Shown here piece by piece: positions 18,320 through 29,041 of a stretch of 64,000 nt of DNA. Every line of letters starts with the position of its first letter. The first letter of the stretch is position 1. Under the pieces are notes generated by a model. That model was not told the origin of the DNA. It saw nothing but the letters and a program-made list of their open reading frames with translations, and did not search any database. A program made the position numbers and the translations under genes. The stretch is from Proteiniphilum sp. (GTDB taxonomy: Bacteria > Bacteroidota > Bacteroidia > Bacteroidales > Dysgonomonadaceae): assembly GCA_016839025.1 (NCBI GenBank), contig JADLKK010000002.1:1-64000 (forward strand), given 5' to 3'.

Positions 18320-19039
18320 TCAATTGATATAGTAACGCAATCCAAGCGTGAGATGGATGTTGGAGGCATTGTATTGTTCATCCTTGTCCAGCTTCTGTTC
18401 CTGTGTCTGGGTACCGTCGGTGATCTTCACCTTCCGGAAGTATCCGCTGAAGGTACCGAGGGTGATCCCTATTCCCAGGTTGGGATGGAAGCGATAATCG
18501 GCGCCAATCTCAGCATTCATCGCGAAATTGCCACCTGTGATCAGCAGCTGTTGCCCGATCATCGAGAGCTCACTCCGCAGGAAAGCGTAGCCGGCACTCA
18601 GGGAGGAGGTGAGTCCGATTCGTTTCTGTTTCCCCACGGCAGAGTAACCACCAAATGACAGGCCTGTGAAATTGAGGTAATCGCTCTCCCGCAGGTCGAT
18701 TACAATAAAATGAAGATTGTCTCCCGGATCAACCAGCACCTCATTTTCCTCTCCCGACGTGTGATGAAAAATGTATTTGATGCCGATTCCATACTGATCC
18801 TTAAACAGGTAATGGATGTCACCGCTCAGATGCCGGGCACGACGAAGCGATTGATAGAGTTGGTCTGTCTGAGCGGTGGTGAGCACCCCGTCTAGATCCG
18901 AGCCCGTATCCGCAAAGAGAAAACCTACTCCTCCCGATGCGGAAAAACGAAGGGTGGGGGTGCGCATCGCCACCTGCGCTGTGGCAACAACAACAATTGT
19001 CGTCCACAGCAACACTGTACACCAAAATTTTTGATTCAT
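18320..19039 (-). CDS. Outer-membrane beta-barrel protein
   Basis: A 239-residue protein with a signal peptide (cleavage near VVVATAQ), alternating amphipathic strands (LSGDIHYLFKDQYGIGIKYIF and GIGITLGTFSGYFRKVKI), and a C-terminal strand ending NIHLTLGLRYYIN, the usual barrel end. It is a small OmpW/OmpX-sized porin-like protein. It begins 18 bp after prfA and is paired with the lipoprotein gene. Function unknown. Confidence 0.8.
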   Translation of the reverse strand: MNQKFWCTVLLWTTIVVVATAQVAMRTPTLRFSASGGVGFLFADTGSDLDGVLTTAQTDQLYQSLRRARHLSGDIHYLFKDQYGIGIKYIFHHTSGEENEVLVDPGDNLHFIVIDLRESDYLNFTGLSFGGYSAVGKQKRIGLTSSLSAGYAFLRSELSMIGQQLLITGGNFAMNAEIGADYRFHPNLGIGITLGTFSGYFRKVKITDGTQTQEQKLDKDEQYNASNIHLTLGLRYYIN

Positions 19040-19057
19040 GAACAGATCACATTATAT

Positions 19058-20143
19058 TCAGAGATTGGCCTCTTTCATTTTTTCCGCATTCTCGCTGATC
19101 ATCAACTGGTTAATAACTACCTGGATATCGCCTTCCATAAAAGCGGAGAGGTTGTAGAGGGTATAGTTGATGCGATGGTCGGTGATGCGCCCCTGCGGGT
19201 AGTTGTAGGTACGTATCTTCGCGGAGCGGTCGCCCGTGGAAACCATCGTCTTTCTCCGCGATGCAATGTCGCCCTGCCTCTTCGAGAGCTCGATGTCATA
19301 GAGCTTCGCGCGCAGCATCTGCATGGCCAGCTCCCTGTTTTGGAGCTGTGAGCGGGCCTGCTGGCAGACCACCACGATACCACTGGGCTTGTGGGTAAGC
19401 TGCACCTTGGTCTCCACCTTGTTGACATTCTGTCCCCCGGCACCACTGGAGCGGGCCGTGTGGAAATCGATATCGGCCGGATTGAGCTCCACGTCAAACT
19501 CCTCCGCCTCAGGCAGTACCGCCACGGTGGCCGCGGAAGTGTGTACGCGTCCCTGGGTTTCCGTCTGGGGTACCCGTTGTACCCGGTGTACACCCGATTC
19601 ATACTTCAGGGTGCCGTATACATCGGTGCCGGTGACGGTGAAGATGATCTCCTTGAAGCCTCCTGCGGTACCCTCGGTGAGACTGGTAACCTCCGTTTTC
19701 CACCCTTTGCTTTCACAATACCTGCTATACATCTTGAAGAGATCACCGGCAAAGATGGCAGCCTCGTCGCCACCCGTTCCACCACGGATTTCCATAATCA
19801 CATTCTTTGCATCCTCCGGGTCTGCCGGTATCAGCAACAGCTTGATCTGTTCCTCCAGTGAGGGTAACATTTCCATGTTGACAGCCAGCTCCTCATTGGC
19901 CAGTTGCCGCAGGTCACTGTCCGACTCATGTTCCAGTATCTGCCGCGCCTCAGCTATGCCGTCAAGGGCAGCCTTGTAGCGATTCCGCACCTCCACGATC
20001 TTTTGCAGGTCACTGTACTCCTTGTTAAGTTTCACAAAGCGGTTCATATCGGCAATCACCGAGGGGTCGGTGATCAGTGTGGAAACCTCCTCGAAGCGTG
20101 TGACAAGGTGTTGTAACTTGTCGAGTAAACTGTTGTCTGACAT
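19058..20143 (-). CDS. prfA: Peptide chain release factor 1
   Basis: RF1 ends translation at UAA and UAG. The GGQ loop ([12 protein letters not shown]) that triggers peptide release is present. The stop-codon reading loop has PQT ([13 protein letters not shown]) in the position of PAT in E. coli RF1. The class signature [12 protein letters not shown] follows. The length of 361 residues is normal. It is the second gene of the purM operon, 27 bp after purM. Confidence 0.96.
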   Translation of the reverse strand: MSDNSLLDKLQHLVTRFEEVSTLITDPSVIADMNRFVKLNKEYSDLQKIVEVRNRYKAALDGIAEARQILEHESDSDLRQLANEELAVNMEMLPSLEEQIKLLLIPADPEDAKNVIMEIRGGTGGDEAAIFAGDLFKMYSRYCESKGWKTEVTSLTEGTAGGFKEIIFTVTGTDVYGTLKYESGVHRVQRVPQTETQGRVHTSAATVAVLPEAEEFDVELNPADIDFHTARSSGAGGQNVNKVETKVQLTHKPSGIVVVCQQARSQLQNRELAMQMLRAKLYDIELSKRQGDIASRRKTMVSTGDRSAKIRTYNYPQGRITDHRINYTLYNLSAFMEGDIQVVINQLMISENAEKMKEANL

Positions 20144-20170
20144 ACTTTTTTGCGCTAGTGCCCTTTCCCC

Positions 20171-21343
20171 TTACTCATAGAGGAAGTACCCTTTTTCACT
20201 TTCAATTACCAGCTCCCTTTTATCTGACTGTTCTACACGCCCTACTACCTGCGCATCGATATGGTATGCGCGAGAGATATCAATCACCTGTTGGGCATAT
20301 GCCTCCGGCAAATAGATTTCCATCCTGTGCCCCATATTGAACACCTTGTACATCTCGCTCCAGGCGGTTCCGGAGTGTTGTTGAATCAGTTCAAACAGGG
20401 GGGGGACCGGAAAAAGGTTGTCTTTCACTACCCTTAGCTGTTCACCCAGGAAATGGAGAATCTTGGTCTGTGCACCGCCGGAACAGTGAACCATTCCGTG
20501 AATTTTTTCTCTTAAATCGTTGATTATTCGCAATATAACCGGGGAGTAGGTGCGGGTAGGGGAGAGCACCAGCTTGCCGGCATCCACACCCAGCTCTGCT
20601 ACCTGATCGGTCAGGCGCATGCCACCCGAATAGACAAGCTCTTTCGGAATAGCGCTGTCATAACTTTCCGGGTATTTTTCAGCCAGGTAGTTGGCAAAAA
20701 GATCATGCCGGGCCGAAGTGAGCCCGTTGCTACCCATGCCACCGTTGTAACTCTTCTCATAGGTGGCCTGACCCGACGATGAGAGTCCCACAACCAAATC
20801 GCCCGCCTGAATACGGGCATTGTCGATTACCTCCGAGCGCCTCATCCGACAGGTCACCGTGCTGTCCACAATGATGGTACGTACCAGGTCGCCAAGATCG
20901 GCCGTTTCACCACCTGTGGGATAGATGTGTACACCCAGATCGGACAGTTCTTCACACAGCTCGTTGGTACCGTTGATGATGGTAGCAATTACTTCGCCGG
21001 GGATCAGCTTCTTGTTCCGGCCAATGGTTGAGGAAAGCAAGATGTGGTTGGTGGCACCTACGCAAAGCAGGTCATCCAGGTTCATGATCAGCGCATCCTG
21101 TGCAATGCCTTTCCATACGGAAAGATCTCCCGTCTCACGCCAGTAAATGTAGGCCAGCGAGGATTTCGTACCGGCACCATCCGCATGCATGATGTTGCAG
21201 TAATCGGGATCGTTGCCCAGATAATCGGGTACAATTTTGCAGAATGCTTTCGGATAAAGACCCTTGTCGATATTTTTGATCGCGTTGTGTACATCTTCCT
21301 TCGAAGCGGATACACCACGCTGATCGTAACGTTGATTGCTCAT
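20171..21343 (-). CDS. purM: Phosphoribosylformylglycinamidine cyclo-ligase (AIR synthetase)
   Basis: PurM closes the imidazole ring in purine synthesis, converting FGAM to AIR with ATP. Signs are the N-terminal RYDQRGVSASKEDV, the DGAGTKSSLAY loop, NLDDLLCVGA, PTGGETADLGDLV, and CSGGAQTKILHFL. At 390 residues it is longer than E. coli PurM and matches the Bacteroidota form. It leads the operon purM-prfA-barrel-lipoprotein-pyrF. Confidence 0.93.
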   Translation of the reverse strand: MSNQRYDQRGVSASKEDVHNAIKNIDKGLYPKAFCKIVPDYLGNDPDYCNIMHADGAGTKSSLAYIYWRETGDLSVWKGIAQDALIMNLDDLLCVGATNHILLSSTIGRNKKLIPGEVIATIINGTNELCEELSDLGVHIYPTGGETADLGDLVRTIIVDSTVTCRMRRSEVIDNARIQAGDLVVGLSSSGQATYEKSYNGGMGSNGLTSARHDLFANYLAEKYPESYDSAIPKELVYSGGMRLTDQVAELGVDAGKLVLSPTRTYSPVILRIINDLREKIHGMVHCSGGAQTKILHFLGEQLRVVKDNLFPVPPLFELIQQHSGTAWSEMYKVFNMGHRMEIYLPEAYAQQVIDISRAYHIDAQVVGRVEQSDKRELVIESEKGYFLYE

Positions 21344-21368
21344 CGGCTACTTTTTTCTGATAAGGATA

Positions 21369-21376
21369 CAAAGATA
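21369..21376 (-). promoter_or_regulatory. -7 element (TATCTTTG) of the purM operon
   Basis: The minus strand reads TATCTTTG 26 bp before purM. The nearest TTG upstream is 26 bases away, longer than usual. Confidence 0.55.
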
Positions 21377-21504
21377 GTAATTATAGCGTTGCTGAGGGAT
21401 GGCAAACCCAATTTATGGAGTCAGAAAAATTGAACCGATATTCCTATAATTACTATTATGTTTAATTAAAAGGAGTGACCATACACTATTCCCAAGAAAA
21501 AGGA

Positions 21505-21537
21505 ACAGGAGCAATCCCGCGATGAGGTTGCTCCTGT
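21505..21537 (-). terminator. Rho-independent terminator after the TPR gene
   Basis: A perfect 10-bp stem (ACAGGAGCAA / TTGCTCCTGT) is followed on the minus strand by the T-rich TTCCTTTTTCTT, about 28 bp past the TPR gene stop. Confidence 0.85.
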
Positions 21538-21564
21538 CGAGAATGGTGTGAAGCGTAGAGCAGA

Positions 21565-22836
21565 TCAGAGATTCAGTTCCTTCTCAACAGCTTCCAGCTC
21601 TTTCGATTTGTCAACACCCATGCTGCTGAGGTTGTAGTATACATTTCTCAGTTTCAGGAGTACAGATTCAATTTCATTTTCCGGAGCTTTACGGCCTTTC
21701 AGCAATTCGGCAAACTTCTCCAGAGACGGCAGTGATTTTTGATACAGTTCCACGGTTTTTTTGTCGTTTTGCATCTGTTGCTGTCTGTCACTGATCATGG
21801 CAGTCTTCTCTTTCAAATTTTGTGCCTGAAGGATATAGTTCACAGCAATGGCTTCAAGTGCTCTCTCACAGTTGGGATCCTGTGCCAGTGCCTTGTTGTA
21901 TTCTACTTCGGCTGCATCATAGTCTCCCTTTTCAGCCAGGAGGGCACCCTTCACGCTGTTCAGATCACAGGCATTCTCCGGATTGTTCTGAATCGCCCGA
22001 TCCAGGTACTGCAAGGCTTCATCGGTGTTTCCTTCACGGATGAATACATTCACCAGGTTGGGTGTGAAATAGTTACTGGATGGGAATCGTTCAGCGCCCA
22101 GGTGGAGCACTTCGATGAACTTGGCGGAGTCACCCAATTGCAGGTATTCACTTGCCATCAACTCATAAATATCGCTTTCCTTGTAGGCGCTGTTTTCAAT
22201 GAAAGGCTCTTTGGCTGCCCGTTCCAGCATGGCAAGTGCACGTTTGTGGTCTTCCGCCTGTATGGCCGTGATGATGGCGTAATATTTGATGGTCTGATAG
22301 GTACTGTCCAGCACGAATGATTGCTTCTCTTCTGCAAACATCGGTAATGTGGGGATATCCCAGTAAATCTGGAAAAAATCGGTTGCTTTCTTGTAGTCCC
22401 GCTGTTCGTTATAAAAAACCCCGCCATTGATGTAGAAGGGATGATTCGCACGAAGAACCCCGGCGATATCCTTTCGGAACTTGTTTTTTACCTTTCCTTT
22501 CTTATCGGGTAGTTCTCCCAATGAGTCGGCCTTCAGATAAGGGTGATAGGACTCCATCAAACCATCATACATCACTTTGTCGTTGGCAGCCTTTCCCAGC
22601 ATGGTGTTGGTGCGCTGGGTATCGAATGCCTTGTTTCCGATATCTCCCCACACCTTCCAGGTTTCCGGATCGGTGGCTGTCTCGTTATGTTCTGCTGCCT
22701 GTTTGATGAGTGTTCTGGCTTCATTTAAATCATCGCGGCCCAATGCCCTTTTCGCATCTTTCAATGCTGATTTTTGTGCAAAGACACTTCCGGTGGTCAA
22801 TAAAGCCATCAATGTTAGGAAAAGGATCTTTCTCAT
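21565..22836 (-). CDS. Secreted or periplasmic tetratricopeptide-repeat protein
   Basis: A 423-residue protein with a signal peptide (MRKILFLTLMALLTTGSVFAQ) and several TPR units. The clearest are NTDEALQYLDRAIQNNPENACDL and GDYDAAEVEYNKALAQDPN near residues 265-325, followed by a long C-terminal helical region. TPRs mediate protein contacts. A conserved TPR protein next to gyrA is common in Bacteroidales, with unknown role. The ATG three codons after an upstream one is preferred for the signal peptide. Confidence 0.82.
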   Translation of the reverse strand: MRKILFLTLMALLTTGSVFAQKSALKDAKRALGRDDLNEARTLIKQAAEHNETATDPETWKVWGDIGNKAFDTQRTNTMLGKAANDKVMYDGLMESYHPYLKADSLGELPDKKGKVKNKFRKDIAGVLRANHPFYINGGVFYNEQRDYKKATDFFQIYWDIPTLPMFAEEKQSFVLDSTYQTIKYYAIITAIQAEDHKRALAMLERAAKEPFIENSAYKESDIYELMASEYLQLGDSAKFIEVLHLGAERFPSSNYFTPNLVNVFIREGNTDEALQYLDRAIQNNPENACDLNSVKGALLAEKGDYDAAEVEYNKALAQDPNCERALEAIAVNYILQAQNLKEKTAMISDRQQQMQNDKKTVELYQKSLPSLEKFAELLKGRKAPENEIESVLLKLRNVYYNLSSMGVDKSKELEAVEKELNL

Positions 22837-22923
22837 GTCGTTCAATTTTAATGTATGATTGTATAATACTGTGTTTACTGATTTCTTGGACTCAATAATT
22901 GCGAAAAGTTTAATATTGCTAAC

Positions 22924-25467
22924 TCAATCTTCCGTGTCAGTTACATCGGGCCCGATTATCGGATCTTCAGAAACAAACTCGTTGTCAACCGGTTCATCCT
23001 CTCCCGTGTTCACCTTGCAAACCGAAGCAATCTGGTCATTTCTCTTTTCCAGGTTAATGAGGCGTACCCCTTGTGTAGCCCGTCCCATGGTGCGAATATC
23101 GGAAATTTTCAGACGTATGGTAATGCCCGACTTGTTAATTATCATTAAATCGTTCTCATCCGACACACTCTTGATTGCCACCAGTTTGCCTGTTTTTTCT
23201 GTAATATTGAGTGTCTTCACACCTTTGCCCCCTCGGTTGGTGATACGATATACCGGCTCTCCGTTCTCATCGTCCAGATAGGTTCTCTTCCCGTATCCCT
23301 GTTCCGATACCACCAGGATGGTATTGTCCGTTCCCGGATTCATGCAGATCATACCGATTACCTCATCCTGGCCATCCTCGTCGAGGGTCATGCCCCTGAC
23401 GCCGGTGGCTGTGCGTCCCATGGGGCGTACAGCTTCCTCGCTGAAACGAATGGCCCGGCCATTCTTGTTGGCCAGGATTACATGCTTCTGCCCGTCGGTC
23501 AAACGTACGGATATTACCTGGTCATCCTCCCGGATGGTAATCGCGTTGACGCCGTTCTGTCTGGGTCGTGAATAGGCTTCGAGTGATGTCTTTTTGATTA
23601 CCCCCTGCCGGGTGCAGAAGAGCAAATAGTGCGAATTGATATACGCTTCGTCGCTGAGGGTATCTACTCTTACAAAAGCGGTGACTGCATCATCCGGATC
23701 AATGTTCAGCAGGTTTTGGATGGCCCTGCCCTTGGAGTTTTTCGATCCTTCGGGAATTTCATAGACACGCAACCAGTAACATTTGCCTTTCTGGGTGAAG
23801 AAGAGCATGTAGTTGTGGGTGGTGGCGGGATAGATATACTCCACAAAATCCTCCTCGCGGGTGTCGGATCCTCTGGCCCCTACCCCTCCCCTGTTCTGGG
23901 TGTGAAAGTCAACCAGCGGTGTTCGTTTGATATAGCCCAGATGAGAGATGGTAATCACCATCTCGTCGTTGGCATAGAAATCTTCCGGGTTCATCTCCTC
24001 CGAAGCGTAGATGATCTCTGAGCGACGGGCATCGCCATACTTGTTGCGGATCTCCGTTAGCTCATCCTTGATCACCTGCATCCGCAACTCCTCATTGCTG
24101 AGGATATCGTTGAGGTGGGCAATCAGTTTCTGTATTTCTTCGAATTCGGTGCGCAGCTTATCCTGTTCCAGTCCGGTGAGTTGCCGCAGACGCATCTCCA
24201 CGATGGCACGCGACTGTATCTCACTCAGACTGAACCGCTCCATCAGCCGCTGGATTGCCTCCTGTGGTGTGGAGGAACTGCGGATGATGGCGATCACCTC
24301 GTCGATGTGATCAGAGGCGATGATCAGTCCTGCAAGTATATGGGCCCTCTCTTCCGCCTTGCGCAGTTCATACCGGGTGCGGCGGATCACCACGTCGACA
24401 CGGTGCTCCACGAAGAGTTCGATCATCCGTTTGAGGGTCAGCAGCTCCGGTCGCCCCTTCACCAGTGCGATGTTGTTGACGCTGAAGGAAGATTGCAGCG
24501 CGGTGAGCTTGTAGAGCTTGTTGAGCACCACATTGGCATTGCCGTCTCGTTTGATATCCACCACGATGCGCATCCCATCCCTGTCGCTCTCGTCGTTGAT
24601 GTTGGAGATGCCTTCTATCTTCTTGTCTGATACCAGGTCGGCGATATGCCTGATCATATCGGCCTTGTTGACCAGGTAGGGGATCTCTGTGATGATGATC
24701 TTGTCGTGTGTCTTGCCTGACTCGATCTCGGCACGGCCGCGCATCACGATGCGTCCCCTTCCGGTCTCGAAGGCCTCTTCCACACCCTTGTAACCGTAGA
24801 TAAAGGATCCGGTGGGAAAGTCGGGTGCCTTGATATGTTCCATCAGCCCTTTGGTGTCGATCTCCCGGTCATCGATGTAGGCGATGATGCCATTGATGCA
24901 TTCCGTCAGGTTATGGGGAGCGATGTTGGTGGCCATCCCCACGGCAATACCGGAAGAGCCGTTGATCAACAGGTTGGGTATACGGGTGGGCAACACTGTA
25001 GGCTCCTGGAGGGTATCGTCGAAATTAAGCTGGAAGTCAACCGTCTCCTTGTCGATATCACGCAGCATCTCTTCCGCCAGCCGGTTCAGACGTGCTTCCG
25101 TGTAACGCATGGCCGCGGGGCTGTCGCCATCCACGCTTCCCATGTTACCTTGTCCGTCCACCAAGGTATAGCGCATGCTCCAGTCCTGGGCCAGTCGCAC
25201 CATGGCATTGTATACCGACGAGTCGCCGTGTGGGTGGTACTTACCCAACACTTCTCCCACGATTCTGGCGGATTTCTTATGGGGCTTGTCGGGCGTGTTA
25301 CCCAGCTCCGACATCCCGAAAAGGATGCGGCGGTGCACCGGCTTGAATCCGTCGCGCACGTCGGGTAAGGCACGGGAAACGATCACAGACATCGAATAAT
25401 CGATGTACGACGATTTCATTTCATCTTCGATATTGATCTTGATGATTCTGTCTTCCTGATCCATCAT
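22924..25467 (-). CDS. gyrA: DNA gyrase subunit A
   Basis: GyrA cuts and rejoins DNA in the gyrase tetramer that adds negative supercoils. The N-terminal [23 protein letters not shown], the active-site region [10 protein letters not shown] (catalytic Tyr), and the C-terminal propeller with the GyrA-box-like RGGKGVKTL are present. The length of about 848 residues is right; the start at MMDQEDR (25467) is preferred to a frame open 19 codons further. In the quinolone-resistance region Ser is kept at the position equivalent to E. coli 83, but Asn occupies the position of Asp87. Confidence 0.97.
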   Translation of the reverse strand: MMDQEDRIIKINIEDEMKSSYIDYSMSVIVSRALPDVRDGFKPVHRRILFGMSELGNTPDKPHKKSARIVGEVLGKYHPHGDSSVYNAMVRLAQDWSMRYTLVDGQGNMGSVDGDSPAAMRYTEARLNRLAEEMLRDIDKETVDFQLNFDDTLQEPTVLPTRIPNLLINGSSGIAVGMATNIAPHNLTECINGIIAYIDDREIDTKGLMEHIKAPDFPTGSFIYGYKGVEEAFETGRGRIVMRGRAEIESGKTHDKIIITEIPYLVNKADMIRHIADLVSDKKIEGISNINDESDRDGMRIVVDIKRDGNANVVLNKLYKLTALQSSFSVNNIALVKGRPELLTLKRMIELFVEHRVDVVIRRTRYELRKAEERAHILAGLIIASDHIDEVIAIIRSSSTPQEAIQRLMERFSLSEIQSRAIVEMRLRQLTGLEQDKLRTEFEEIQKLIAHLNDILSNEELRMQVIKDELTEIRNKYGDARRSEIIYASEEMNPEDFYANDEMVITISHLGYIKRTPLVDFHTQNRGGVGARGSDTREEDFVEYIYPATTHNYMLFFTQKGKCYWLRVYEIPEGSKNSKGRAIQNLLNIDPDDAVTAFVRVDTLSDEAYINSHYLLFCTRQGVIKKTSLEAYSRPRQNGVNAITIREDDQVISVRLTDGQKHVILANKNGRAIRFSEEAVRPMGRTATGVRGMTLDEDGQDEVIGMICMNPGTDNTILVVSEQGYGKRTYLDDENGEPVYRITNRGGKGVKTLNITEKTGKLVAIKSVSDENDLMIINKSGITIRLKISDIRTMGRATQGVRLINLEKRNDQIASVCKVNTGEDEPVDNEFVSEDPIIGPDVTDTED

Positions 25468-25591
25468 ATGAAAAATGTGATTTTTCTCTTGTTTTGCAAA
25501 AATGTATATGTAGCTTATTTCCAATCGGTTCCAGCTTTGGATAGCAGGCTCCGTTTCGATATACTAAGATACTGCTTTTCCCGCAGTTTCA

Positions 25592-25622
25592 CAAAAAAAA
25601 CAGGGAGTTTATTGTTCCCTGT
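25592..25622 (-). terminator. Rho-independent terminator after secA
   Basis: A 7-bp stem ACAGGGA / TCCCTGT with a 9-base loop is followed on the minus strand by a run of eight T. It lies about 30 bp past the secA stop. Confidence 0.85.
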
Positions 25623-25648
25623 CCTTTAAAAGATATCGATATTTTTAC

Positions 25649-28600
25649 CTATTCCCTACCATGGCAGTTCTTGAATTTCTTGCCACTGCCGCAGGGACAT
25701 GGATCATTCCTGCTTACCTTCTTTTCCACCCGTACCGGTTCCAGCTTCTGCTGCTGTCTGGGCTGCTGGACACCTCTTCCGTCGCCGGAAGCAGCCATGT
25801 TGCCACTCTCATCTTTTTGTGTACGGTACTTGCTATAGTCGGTCTTCTGTTCCGGCGCCGCCTGTCTCACGTGTGCCGGATCCTGGATGGGAATCTGTCC
25901 CCTCATCAGCACCGAAACCGCCTTGGAGTTGATGTCACTCACCATGGTACGAAAGAGGTTGAACGACTCCAGTTTGTAGATCAGCAGTGGGTCTTTCTGT
26001 TCGTAGCTGGCATTCTGTACCGAGTGACGCAGTTCATCCATCTCACGCAGATGCTCTTTCCAGTCTTCATCGATGGTGTGTAACAAAATTGCCTTTTCGA
26101 ATGCCTTCACCAGCGCCTTTGAGCCTGATTCATAAGCCTCTTTCAGGTTGCAGGAGACATTGTAGACCCTTTTGCCGTCGGTAATCGGGATCAGGATGTT
26201 CTGGTACATCGCTCCCTGGTTTTCATAGACCTGTTTGATCACTGGATGGGCCACCTCGGCCAGCCTCTCCGTCTTCCGTTTGAAGGTTTCAAAAGCTTTA
26301 CGGGTGATCGCCTCTAGCATCTCATCGGTTTTGAGTCGTTTCACATCAGCTTCCGCAAAGGGGATGTCGAGTGCCATGATGCGAAGCAGGTCCAGTTTCA
26401 TGCCCTGATAATCCTCCTCGTTCAGCTCAACAATGCTTTTGGCCGTCTCGGTAATCATATTGGCCACGTCGTTCTCAATCCGTTCACCCATCAAGGCATG
26501 ACGGCGTCGCTTGTAGATCACCTCCCGCTGTGAATTCATCACATCGTCATACTCCAGCAGCCGCTTACGGATGCCAAAGTTGTTCTCTTCCACCTTCTTC
26601 TGTGCCCGCTCTACCGACTTGCTCAGCATGCTGTGTTCCAGTACATCACCCTCCTGGAAGCCCATGCGATCCATCAGGCCCGCGATCCGTTCAGTGGCGA
26701 AGAGGCGCATCAGATCATCCTCGAGTGATACGAAGAAGACCGATGAGCCGGGGTCTCCCTGGCGACCGGCACGACCCCGCAGCTGGCGGTCTACGCGACG
26801 CGACTCATGCCGTTCGGTACCGATGATGGCCAGACCACCTGCCTGCTTCACTTCGGGAGAGAGCTTGATGTCGGTACCTCGACCGGCCATGTTGGTGGCG
26901 ATGGTCACCACTCCGCTCTGCCCCGCATTGGCCACAATCTCGGCTTCCCGCTGGTGCAGCTTGGCATTCAATACGTTGTGTTTGATCTTGCGCAGGGTGA
27001 GCATGCGGCTCAGCAATTCTGAGATCTCCACCGAGGTAGTACCTACCAGCACGGGACGTCCCGCATTGATCAGCTTCTCAATCTCTTCGATCACGGCGGT
27101 GTACTTCTCACGCTTGGTTTTGTAGATGCGGTCATTCTGGTCATCGCGCACAATCGGTTTGTTGGTGGGAATCACCACCACATCCAGCTTGTAGATGTCC
27201 CAGAATTCACCCGCCTCAGTCTCGGCCGTACCGGTCATACCGGCCAGTTTGCTGTACATGCGGAAATAGTTCTGCAGGGTAATGGTGGCAAAGGTCTGGG
27301 TAGCAGCCTCCACTTTCACCCGTTCTTTCGCTTCGATCGCCTGGTGTAGTCCGTCGGAGTAACGGCGTCCCTCCATCACGCGACCGGTTTGCTCATCCAC
27401 GATCTTCACCTTGTTGTCGATCACCACATACTCATCGTCCCGCTCAAACAGCGTATAGGCTTTTAACAGCTGGTTGACAGTATGCACCCGTTCCGACTTG
27501 ATGGCAAAATTCTGCAGCAATTCATCTTTTTTAGCCGCTTTGTCTTCGTCGCTCAGGGCGGAATGTTCCAGTTCCGAAAGCTGGGAAGCGATATCGGGAA
27601 GGATAAAGAACTGGGGGTCGTCCGACTTGCCCGTGAGCAGGTCGATCCCCTTATCGGTAAGCTCGATGCTGTTCATCTTCTCGTCGATCACAAAATAGAG
27701 GGGGTCGGTGACGATGTGCATGTTGCGCATCTGCTCTTGCATATAAAACGCTTCGGTCTTCAGCATGGCCGCCTTCACTCCCTGTTCACTCAGGAACTTG
27801 ATCAGCGGCTTGTTCTTTGGCATCGCCTTGTAGGAGCGGAAGAGCTGCAGGACACCCTCTTCCTGTTCCTTGGGGTCGGCTGAGGCCATCTTCTGCTTCG
27901 CCTCCGCCAACAGGTGTGTCGCCATCTCACGCTGTGCCTTGACGATCACCTCCACGCGGGGGCGAAACAGGTCGTAAAGCTGGTCATCCCCCTTGGGTAC
28001 CGGACCGGAAATGATGAGTGGGGTACGGGCATCATCAATCAATACCGAGTCCACCTCATCCACAATGGCATAATTGTGCTTGCGCTGTACCAGGTCTTTC
28101 GGCGATACCGCCATGTTGTCACGCAGGTAGTCGAAGCCGAACTCATTGTTGGTGCCGAAGGTGATGTCGGCCTCGTAAGCCTTGCGACGGGCGTCGGAGT
28201 TGGGTTCATGCTTGTCGATGCAGTCCACCGAGAGGCCATGGAACATGTACATCGGCCCCATCCACTCCGAGTCACGCTTGGAGAGGTAATCATTCACCGT
28301 CACCACATGCACCCCCTGGTGGGTCAGCGCATTGAGGAAGACAGGAAGGGTCGCTACCAGCGTCTTACCCTCACCGGTAGCCATCTCTGCAATCTTACCC
28401 CTGTGGAGGACCACTCCACCGAAGAGCTGTACATCATAGTGCACCATGTCCCAGGTGATCTCGTTGCCTCCGGCAATCCACTGGTTCTGATAGATGGCCG
28501 TGTCTCCTTCGATGCGCACAAAATCATGCTTTGCAGAGAGATCGCGGTCAAAATCGGTGGCGGTAACCACAATCTCTTCGTTCTCAGCAAACCGGCGTGC

Positions 28601-28951
28601 AGTATCCTTCATGAGGGAGAAAGCCTCCGGGAGCACCTCCTCCAGCACCTTTTCAAATTTCTCGGTGATCTCTTTCTCCAGTTTGTCGATCTGGTTCCAG
28701 ACTGCCTCCCGCTGATCCAAATCGACACCTTCCATGCCGGCCTTCAATTCATCAATTTGCGTTCTCTCGGCTGCCACAGATGCCTCAATGCGTTTCTCCA
28801 GCTCTTTTGTTCTGTTTCGCAGTTCATCATTGGAGAGTCTTTTGATTCCGTCATAGGCATCCTGCACCTTTTTCACGACAGGGTTTACCTCTTTCAGGTC
28901 GCGTTGTGCCTTGTTGCCGAATATCTTCGATATGATATCGTTCAATCCCAT
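25649..28951 (-). CDS. secA: Preprotein translocase ATPase SecA
   Basis: SecA drives post-translational export through SecYEG by ATP hydrolysis. Walker A is [14 protein letters not shown], the DEAD-like box [20 protein letters not shown], and motif RGTDIKL is present. The C-terminal zinc motif [14 protein letters not shown] (SEC-C) ends the protein. The start [12 protein letters not shown] at 28951 is chosen over one 17 codons upstream because the motif is the usual SecA N-terminus. At 1100 residues it is longer than E. coli SecA (901), as is usual in Bacteroidota. It follows the DUF4105-phosphatase pair after about 90 bp. Confidence 0.97.
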   Translation of the reverse strand: MGLNDIISKIFGNKAQRDLKEVNPVVKKVQDAYDGIKRLSNDELRNRTKELEKRIEASVAAERTQIDELKAGMEGVDLDQREAVWNQIDKLEKEITEKFEKVLEEVLPEAFSLMKDTARRFAENEEIVVTATDFDRDLSAKHDFVRIEGDTAIYQNQWIAGGNEITWDMVHYDVQLFGGVVLHRGKIAEMATGEGKTLVATLPVFLNALTHQGVHVVTVNDYLSKRDSEWMGPMYMFHGLSVDCIDKHEPNSDARRKAYEADITFGTNNEFGFDYLRDNMAVSPKDLVQRKHNYAIVDEVDSVLIDDARTPLIISGPVPKGDDQLYDLFRPRVEVIVKAQREMATHLLAEAKQKMASADPKEQEEGVLQLFRSYKAMPKNKPLIKFLSEQGVKAAMLKTEAFYMQEQMRNMHIVTDPLYFVIDEKMNSIELTDKGIDLLTGKSDDPQFFILPDIASQLSELEHSALSDEDKAAKKDELLQNFAIKSERVHTVNQLLKAYTLFERDDEYVVIDNKVKIVDEQTGRVMEGRRYSDGLHQAIEAKERVKVEAATQTFATITLQNYFRMYSKLAGMTGTAETEAGEFWDIYKLDVVVIPTNKPIVRDDQNDRIYKTKREKYTAVIEEIEKLINAGRPVLVGTTSVEISELLSRMLTLRKIKHNVLNAKLHQREAEIVANAGQSGVVTIATNMAGRGTDIKLSPEVKQAGGLAIIGTERHESRRVDRQLRGRAGRQGDPGSSVFFVSLEDDLMRLFATERIAGLMDRMGFQEGDVLEHSMLSKSVERAQKKVEENNFGIRKRLLEYDDVMNSQREVIYKRRRHALMGERIENDVANMITETAKSIVELNEEDYQGMKLDLLRIMALDIPFAEADVKRLKTDEMLEAITRKAFETFKRKTERLAEVAHPVIKQVYENQGAMYQNILIPITDGKRVYNVSCNLKEAYESGSKALVKAFEKAILLHTIDEDWKEHLREMDELRHSVQNASYEQKDPLLIYKLESFNLFRTMVSDINSKAVSVLMRGQIPIQDPAHVRQAAPEQKTDYSKYRTQKDESGNMAASGDGRGVQQPRQQQKLEPVRVEKKVSRNDPCPCGSGKKFKNCHGRE

Positions 28952-29041
28952 AATTCTTTTGTTTGTTGTGAGACCACCTGCAATGTCAGGTATTGCTGCC
29001 ACTACTGCAGGGGCTCCTGTTATCTTCAGCTGTTATGTTGT

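Noticed and set aside
19560-19590. PQT in place of PAT in the RF1 reading loop as a sign of changed stop-codon use
   Set aside because: PxT is what RF1 needs, and I believe the Gln variant is common in Bacteroidota. Genes here end in TAA, TAG and TGA as usual.
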